12,642 nucleotides of DNA from JBDKTH01 sp964558295. Lineage in GTDB: Bacteria; Planctomycetota; Planctomycetia; Pirellulales; Thermoguttaceae. This document shows positions 8,791 to 12,642 of this stretch, in pieces. A model generated the notes under the pieces. That model was not told the origin of the DNA and made no database searches. It was given only the letters and a program-made list of their open reading frames with translations. The position numbers were made by a program, and so were the translations under genes. The stretch is taken from contig CAZLDQ010000169.1 of the NCBI GenBank assembly GCA_964558295.1, positions 1 through 12,642 on the forward strand. Direction: 5' to 3'. Numbering within the stretch: position 1 is the stretch's first letter; the number at the start of each line of letters is the position of its first letter.

Positions 8791-9960
8791 CTAGAAACGC
8801 ATCTCCACCCGGGTTGTGAACCCGTCAAAGGTAAGCGTATCGGAGAGATTCCCGAATTGATTGTTCTGTACCCCCTGGATCCATTCGTCCGTCTGCACGG
8901 TGTTCAGCCAGCCGCTGACCATGTAGCCCACGGTGACGCGGAAGCGATCGTCAGACGTAGTCCAACCAACGCCCAGTTCCAGGTCAAGAATGGTGATCAG
9001 CCGACTTTCGGTCAACTGCGTGTTGACGACGACGCCCCGCGAGGCATCCCGTTGGAGATAATCGGCATGGAACTCACCGGCCACAAAGTTTGCCGCAGCT
9101 CGGCCATAAACCAGAAGGCCCAGGGCGCGGCCGCGTCGTTCGCCTTCCAAACCAAGGCGGAAGCCGCCGCCGTCAAAGTTGATTCGGCTGTTGACCAACT
9201 CGGTCCCCAACACGGCATATTGGGCGGCGAATTCTTGTTCCAAATGAACATACTTGACGCCACCGAAGTAGGCCAGTGCGTGCTGAGGGCCACAGCAAAA
9301 AACACAGCGATAATCCACGTCGGCGATCTGGAAGTCAATGTCGTAAGTTGCCTGCGCATCCAAGCCGTCGCTGGCGGCCGTCCATGTGCCCGGGTGCGTC
9401 ACCAGTGAACGAAGGACATAGCTGGACGAAGAGGAAATCGCAACCGTATCGGTCGTCTGGCTCTCATAGAAGGTGTAGGTCCCACGCAGACTGGCCTGTT
9501 CATCAAGCGTCCGGACCGCTCCCGCGCGGAAGCCGGCCTGGTAATCGGGATCGGCCGTCGCCACGGGCCCGCCCTGCACTGGAAAACTCGGCGGCGCGAC
9601 AACCGGCCCGTCGATCGGCACGGCATAAGGGACTTCAACCCCGCGTGCCCGCAAGTAGAGGAACTCGCCGAAGTAGGCCCAAGCCGCGCCGCAGTCGCCC
9701 CCACAAGCTTCGCCACAAATCCTGCCCGCCGAGCCACCAACGCTAGGCGGCATTCCAACCACCCCCGCCGGTATCTGATTGACATTGGGTATCCCCCCAC
9801 TCCCCCCTATCGGCGCCCCGTAGACCGGAGGACTGTAGGGCGAGGCGTCCATCTGGGGATAGGTCCCGGCAGCAGGGTACCTCACCATCTGTCCTGAAAC
9901 CTCAGTCCCGAAGACCCCCCACACCAACCCAAGGATGATCGTAATCGAGCTGGTTTTCAT
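8791..9960 (-). CDS. Lpg1974-like outer-membrane beta-barrel protein
   Basis: A 389-residue protein predicted to sit in the outer membrane. Residues 1-24 form a signal peptide: charged start, hydrophobic ITIILGLVWGVFG, likely cleavage after Gly-Gln near 23-24. A Pro/Gly-rich linker follows (about 25-78), then a CxxxCxxxC cluster at Cys82, Cys86 and Cys90. From about residue 94 (WAYFGEFLYLRARG) to the end the chain alternates polar and hydrophobic residues like antiparallel beta strands, and it ends VEMRF, a terminal aromatic typical of BAM-inserted barrels. The YDIDFQIADVDY and ALAYFGGVKYVHLEQE blocks (about 206-243) resemble the Legionella_OMP/Lpg1974 pore-forming family common in planctomycetes. 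A second Cys group lies at 219, 222 and 223. The start is fixed by AGGAGG at 9971-9976, ten bases upstream. It is co-directional with the giant gene 365 bases downstream. Family assignment is by pattern, so general porin-like OMP is the safer call. Confidence 0.85.
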   Translation of the reverse strand: MKTSSITIILGLVWGVFGTEVSGQMVRYPAAGTYPQMDASPYSPPVYGAPIGGSGGIPNVNQIPAGVVGMPPSVGGSAGRICGEACGGDCGAAWAYFGEFLYLRARGVEVPYAVPIDGPVVAPPSFPVQGGPVATADPDYQAGFRAGAVRTLDEQASLRGTYTFYESQTTDTVAISSSSSYVLRSLVTHPGTWTAASDGLDAQATYDIDFQIADVDYRCVFCCGPQHALAYFGGVKYVHLEQEFAAQYAVLGTELVNSRINFDGGGFRLGLEGERRGRALGLLVYGRAAANFVAGEFHADYLQRDASRGVVVNTQLTESRLITILDLELGVGWTTSDDRFRVTVGYMVSGWLNTVQTDEWIQGVQNNQFGNLSDTLTFDGFTTRVEMRF

Positions 9961-9970
9961 CGCCCCTTAA

Positions 9971-9976
9971 CCTCCT
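9971..9976 (-). promoter_or_regulatory. Consensus Shine-Dalgarno site of the outer-membrane protein gene
   Basis: The minus strand reads AGGAGG, ten bases before ATG 9960. It is a full consensus site and confirms the start at the signal peptide. Confidence 0.7.
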
Positions 9977-10267
9977 AGAATGCCCTAGTTGCTCCCCTTC
10001 CGACCGAAGTAGCCCTTCCGGATGTAACGATGGTATCGCCGCCTCTGAAATAGAAAGATCAGCAAAACCGATTTGTCCCAAATCCCTTTCCTGCCCACCC
10101 CATCCCACGCAGCCGCCCCCTTTTTGCCGGATGCCAGGGAAAGGATCGAAGGAGAAATTAAGGAGAAGACTCCTCGTACAATCGGGAATCGATACGAAAG
10201 ATTGCCTTGGCCGCAGACTTCGTGGTTCCGCTTTGCCATTTCCGACTTCTCTGGGCCTGCTTGCGGA

Positions 10268-10284
10268 ATCGGTGGCTCACCGGT
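10268..10284 (+). promoter_or_regulatory. Stem-loop in the presumed leader of the regulator gene
   Basis: Bases 10268-10274 can pair with 10278-10284 (ATCGGTG with CACCGGT, one G-U pair) around a GCT loop, giving a 7-bp stem. It lies about 60 bases before the regulator start. It matches no riboswitch class I recognise and no U-run follows. It could be a leader hairpin or a protein-binding dyad; function is unknown. Confidence 0.25.
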
Positions 10285-10345
10285 AGGCTGAAAGCTGATT
10301 TCCTTTCTCGCGCCGTTCGGAAGACCAGTGGGGCACGGATCGCCT

Positions 10346-11041
10346 ATGCCTGTTTCAAAAACGTTTCTCCTCAGCGAGGAACTGACGGTCACTGTAATCC
10401 ATGAAGATCCAACCGTTCTCCGCCTGTTGAAGCCGTTGGTCAAAACGCTCCAAGGACGGCTGGAGACCTACGCCACCTTGGAGGCGTTTGTCGCAGAGGG
10501 AGATCCCTCGTGTCCCGGGTGTCTTTTGCTGAATGTCTCCTCCGCTAAGTGCAAAGGCTTTGCATGGCTGGAACAGTTCCTCCGCTTGGGAATCCGCCGG
10601 CCGGTGGTCGTACTCTCAACCAGGGGCGAAGTCCCTGTGGTCGTGCAAGCGATGCGTGCCGGGGCGCACAATTACCTCCAAAAACCGTGCACCGCCGCTG
10701 AGCTCCGGGAAGCCATTCATGACGCCCTGAACTGGGATGCCGCCCATCGGCGTCAGCAGGCCGACCAGCTTCGCGTGGAACGTCGACTCGCACAGCTAAC
10801 CCCAGGCGAATACGACGTCTTGCGACTGCTCGTCGACGGCCGATCAAACCGCCAAGTCGCTGCGGCGCTGGGCGTCAGCGTTCGGGCGGTGGAAGTCCGC
10901 CGCGCAAAGCTGATGCAGAAGATGAAAGCTGAATCCCTGGCCGATCTGGTACGCTTCGCCCTGACCGTCTTCCCCGAGCAATTACCCGCGGGACGAGAGA
11001 TCCAGTCGTCGTCGCCCCATCCGCCAACCAACCCACGATAG
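10346..11041 (+). CDS. FixJ/NarL-type response regulator with an Asp-less receiver domain
   Basis: An atypical receiver domain is joined to a LuxR/FixJ-type DNA-binding helix-turn-helix, so the product is a cytoplasmic transcription regulator. Numbering here counts from an alternative GTG at 10328 (subtract 6 for ATG 10346). The receiver spans about 20-134. The acidic pocket reads HED (25-27) where DD is usual. The beta-3 strand reads PGCLLLNVSS, so Asn69 replaces the phosphoacceptor Asp and the following MPG loop is lost. Ser97 (switch position) and Lys119 in QKP are kept. The helix-turn-helix spans about 157-211 (LTPGEYDVLRLLVDGRSN, then VSVRAVEVRRAKLMQKM) and looks intact. No kinase gene lies nearby. 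It is divergent from the outer-membrane protein gene and 74 bases before murD. The start is uncertain: GTG 10328 has GGAAG four bases upstream, while ATG 10346 has only a distant GGGG. Phosphorylation-independent action is inferred from the missing Asp. Confidence 0.88.
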   Translation: MPVSKTFLLSEELTVTVIHEDPTVLRLLKPLVKTLQGRLETYATLEAFVAEGDPSCPGCLLLNVSSAKCKGFAWLEQFLRLGIRRPVVVLSTRGEVPVVVQAMRAGAHNYLQKPCTAAELREAIHDALNWDAAHRRQQADQLRVERRLAQLTPGEYDVLRLLVDGRSNRQVAAALGVSVRAVEVRRAKLMQKMKAESLADLVRFALTVFPEQLPAGREIQSSSPHPPTNPR

Positions 11042-11115
11042 CCTCGCTCTTGCGTATACCCTTCCGCCGGCCGAACCACCGCCTGCTCACCACAGCCTCT
11101 CGATTCTCGCAACAA

Positions 11116-12420
11116 ATGGATCTCATCGGACGTCGAGTAACGGTTATGGGGCTAGGACACTTTGGGGGTGGGATTGCCGCCGCTCGTTGGCTGGCTTGTC
11201 AGGGAGCCCGAGTCACGGTCACCGATCTGGCCAACCCAACCGTACTGGCCGACGCCCTCGCCTCGCTGGCCGACGTGCCGATCGAGCAGTTCCACTTGGG
11301 CGAGCATCGGGAAGACGATTTCCGTAACACGGATCTGGTCGTGGTCAACCCAGCCGTGCGCCCCGGCAACCGCTTCGTCGAGGCTGCGCGTAACGCCCAA
11401 GTGCCGATCACCACCGAGATCGAGATCTTTATCAGTCATTGTCCTGGCCGGATTGTCGGCGTAACCGGTTCGAACGGTAAGTCCACGACCGCCGCCATGA
11501 CCGCCGCCATCCTCCAGGCCGCGGGCCGACGCACCTGGCTGGGCGGCAATATCGGCGGCAGCCTCTTGGAACAGTTGCCCGCGATGACTGCGGACGACTG
11601 GGTGGTCCTCGAACTGAGCAGTTTTCAACTGACGTACATGCGTCCTGAAACGTCCATGCCCCATGTGGCAATCGTCACCAATTGCACGCCGAATCACTTG
11701 GACTGGCACGGTTGCTATTGTGACTACGTGGCGGCCAAGCAGCGGATGCTCCAAGGCCAGCGGCCCGACGACTTGGCCGTGCTCAACACGTTCGACCCGG
11801 AGGTTGGCTCGTGGCGTCGCCTGGTCCGTGGTCTCCGCGTGCCCTTGGTGTCGCTCGCTTCGCTCCCCAAGCTTCCGGTGCCCGGCGAACACAACCGCAC
11901 GAATGCGGCCTGTGCCACGACGGCCGCGCTGGCCGTCGGCTGCGACGCCCACGCGGTGGAAGTGGGGCTCACGTCGTTCTCCCCCCTGCCGCAGCGATTG
12001 GAACAGGTAGCCCTGATCGAGGAACGTCGCTTCTTGAACGACTCCTCGGCCACCACGCCCGAGTCCACCATCGTGGCCTTGCAATCGGTGCCTGGCCCCA
12101 TTTGGCTCCTGGCCGGCGGCGCCGACAAGGGGTGCGACTTCCATCCCCTCGCCGCCGCCATTGCCCGGCACGCCGCCGGTGCGGCCTTTTTCGGCACAGT
12201 CCGCAATACGCTCCACGCGCAGGTCGTCGCCGAGCGGCCCGATTTCCCCTCGACCACCACCGAGACGATGGCCGAGGCGCTCGCCTGGTGCTGGCATCAT
12301 TCCCAACCCGGCGCAGCCATCCTCCTCTCCCCGGCCTGCTCCAGCCACGACCAATTCCAGAACTTCCGCCAGCGCGGCGAACAATTCACCGAATTGGTCC
12401 AGCATTTGGCTGCCAAATGA
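11116..12420 (+). CDS. murD: UDP-N-acetylmuramoyl-L-alanine:D-glutamate ligase (MurD)
   Basis: This cytoplasmic ATP-dependent ligase adds D-Glu to UDP-MurNAc-L-Ala in peptidoglycan precursor synthesis. At 434 residues it matches family length (E. coli 438). The N-terminal Rossmann-like domain begins MDLIGRRVTVMGLGHFGGG. The ATP-binding P-loop GVTGSNGKSTT is at 115-125. NHLDWHG (193-199) and Lys208 in YVAAKQRM match the region of the carbamylated lysine. EHNRTNA lies at 258-264. The C-terminal domain has NDSSATTPES, then GGADKGCDF (334-342) and SPACSSHDQF (405-414), all diagnostic of MurD. ATG 11116 is chosen because the protein then starts right at the first beta strand, as in other MurD proteins. 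An in-frame TTG at 11050 would add 22 residues that look non-conserved. No clear Shine-Dalgarno site precedes the ATG. It may be transcribed with the regulator 74 bases upstream, but the functions are unrelated. No other mur or fts gene is seen in the window. Confidence 0.95.
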   Translation: MDLIGRRVTVMGLGHFGGGIAAARWLACQGARVTVTDLANPTVLADALASLADVPIEQFHLGEHREDDFRNTDLVVVNPAVRPGNRFVEAARNAQVPITTEIEIFISHCPGRIVGVTGSNGKSTTAAMTAAILQAAGRRTWLGGNIGGSLLEQLPAMTADDWVVLELSSFQLTYMRPETSMPHVAIVTNCTPNHLDWHGCYCDYVAAKQRMLQGQRPDDLAVLNTFDPEVGSWRRLVRGLRVPLVSLASLPKLPVPGEHNRTNAACATTAALAVGCDAHAVEVGLTSFSPLPQRLEQVALIEERRFLNDSSATTPESTIVALQSVPGPIWLLAGGADKGCDFHPLAAAIARHAAGAAFFGTVRNTLHAQVVAERPDFPSTTTETMAEALAWCWHHSQPGAAILLSPACSSHDQFQNFRQRGEQFTELVQHLAAK

Positions 12421-12542
12421 GCTGAGCGCGCTGCTGCCTTACCCACCTCGAACATCGTGACCGTCTTCCCATCGCGACACGGCCACAACCGAAGGGTTCA
12501 GGGTTCAGGCGTTTCCTCCAAACGACTCCCCACGCCGGTCTG

Positions 12543-12598
12543 CCCAATCCCCAATCCCAAATCCCCAATCGGCAATCTTCGATCTCCAAATCCCAACT
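12543..12598. repeat. Degenerate tandem heptamer array (rotations of CCCCAAT), G4-prone on the minus strand
   Basis: The plus strand reads as eight consecutive 7-base units from 12543: CCCAATC twice, CCAAATC, CCCAATC, GGCAATC, TTCGATC, TCCAAAT and CCCAACT, decaying toward the right. On the minus strand the first four units give G-runs at 12543-12545, 12549-12552, 12556-12558 and 12563-12566, spaced 3-4 bases apart, a canonical G-quadruplex pattern. The unit is a rotation of CCCCAAT, like the short tandemly repeated heptamers (STRR) described between genes in cyanobacteria. It lies 122 bases past the murD stop in a stretch with no gene. Confidence 0.6.
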
Positions 12599-12642
12599 CC
12601 CCGGCCCCCGCCGGCCCTAATGTCCGGGCAACCCCCCCGTCC

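Larger units (their letters stand above)
9961..10345. other. Divergent intergenic region between the outer-membrane protein and regulator genes
   Basis: These 385 bases must carry the promoters of both divergent genes, but I see no clear -35/-10 pair for either. They hold a G-rich tract on the minus strand at 10084-10106 with four G-runs separated by 1-7 bases (G-quadruplex pattern), a 5-bp hairpin AGGAG/CTCCT with AAGA loop at 10161-10174, and a stem-loop at 10268-10284. Short open frames here lack recognisable protein features and are rejected as genes. Confidence 0.55.

Noticed and set aside
8455..9408. Plus-strand open frame of 317 codons over the outer-membrane gene and its downstream region
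   Set aside because: It is antisense to a gene with signal peptide, Shine-Dalgarno site and barrel pattern. No ribosome site or domain supports it.
11050..11115. TTG start 22 codons upstream for murD
   Set aside because: The added residues do not resemble the MurD N-terminus, while ATG 11116 places the protein start right at the first beta strand.
11152..12405. Minus-strand open frame of 417 codons opposite murD
   Set aside because: It is antisense to a certain murD. High GC with G/C-biased third positions keeps the complement free of stops, and its translation is low-complexity Gly/Arg/His-rich text.
1..12642. tRNA, rRNA, CRISPR array, insertion sequence or known riboswitch
   Set aside because: I looked for cloverleaf-like segments, regularly spaced repeats, transposase motifs with terminal inverted repeats and known aptamer cores in the non-coding stretches and saw none.

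Overview
This window looks like chromosomal DNA of a GC-rich planctomycete, possibly of the Pirellulales type. The grounds are protein families: a giant secreted protein with an LEPR-XLL-like N-terminus and paired GEVEDY domains, an Lpg1974-like outer-membrane protein, and a FixJ-type regulator. No rRNA or other species marker is present, so the placement is an inference.

Positions 1-8425 (minus strand) hold one uninterrupted reading frame of at least 2,808 codons that runs off the left edge. In order it encodes an LEPR-XLL-like export/sorting segment, a papain-fold (C39-like) cysteine peptidase domain with Cys, His and Asp in place, two tandem GEVEDY domains, about 1,150 residues of degenerate RTX-like Asp/Gly-rich beta repeats, a PPC domain, Ig-like modules, and FG-GAP/EF-hand-like calcium-binding repeats. 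The C-terminus is outside the window. A 365-base intergenic stretch (8426-8790) carries a sigma70-like promoter candidate, a perfect 8-bp inverted repeat just downstream of it, and a C9 tract. Positions 8791-9960 (minus) encode an outer-membrane beta-barrel protein with a signal peptide and a terminal Phe.

The right-hand part is on the plus strand. A 385-base divergent intergenic stretch (9961-10345) separates the outer-membrane protein gene from a FixJ/NarL-like regulator (10346-11041) whose receiver domain has Asn where the phosphorylated Asp should be. murD (11116-12420) follows after 74 bases and is complete, with all the Mur-ligase motifs. The window ends in a 222-base non-coding stretch holding a degenerate heptamer array (rotations of CCCCAAT), G-rich on the minus strand.

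Working together: the two minus-strand genes both encode exported products and lie head to tail, so they may share a surface function. The regulator is divergent from the outer-membrane protein gene and could control it. Both links are inferences from position only. murD is a housekeeping peptidoglycan gene, here without dcw-cluster neighbours inside the window. I found no complete multi-gene system of a recognisably new kind. The strongest oddities are the architecture of the giant protease-bearing protein, the Asp-less receiver, and the heptamer array.
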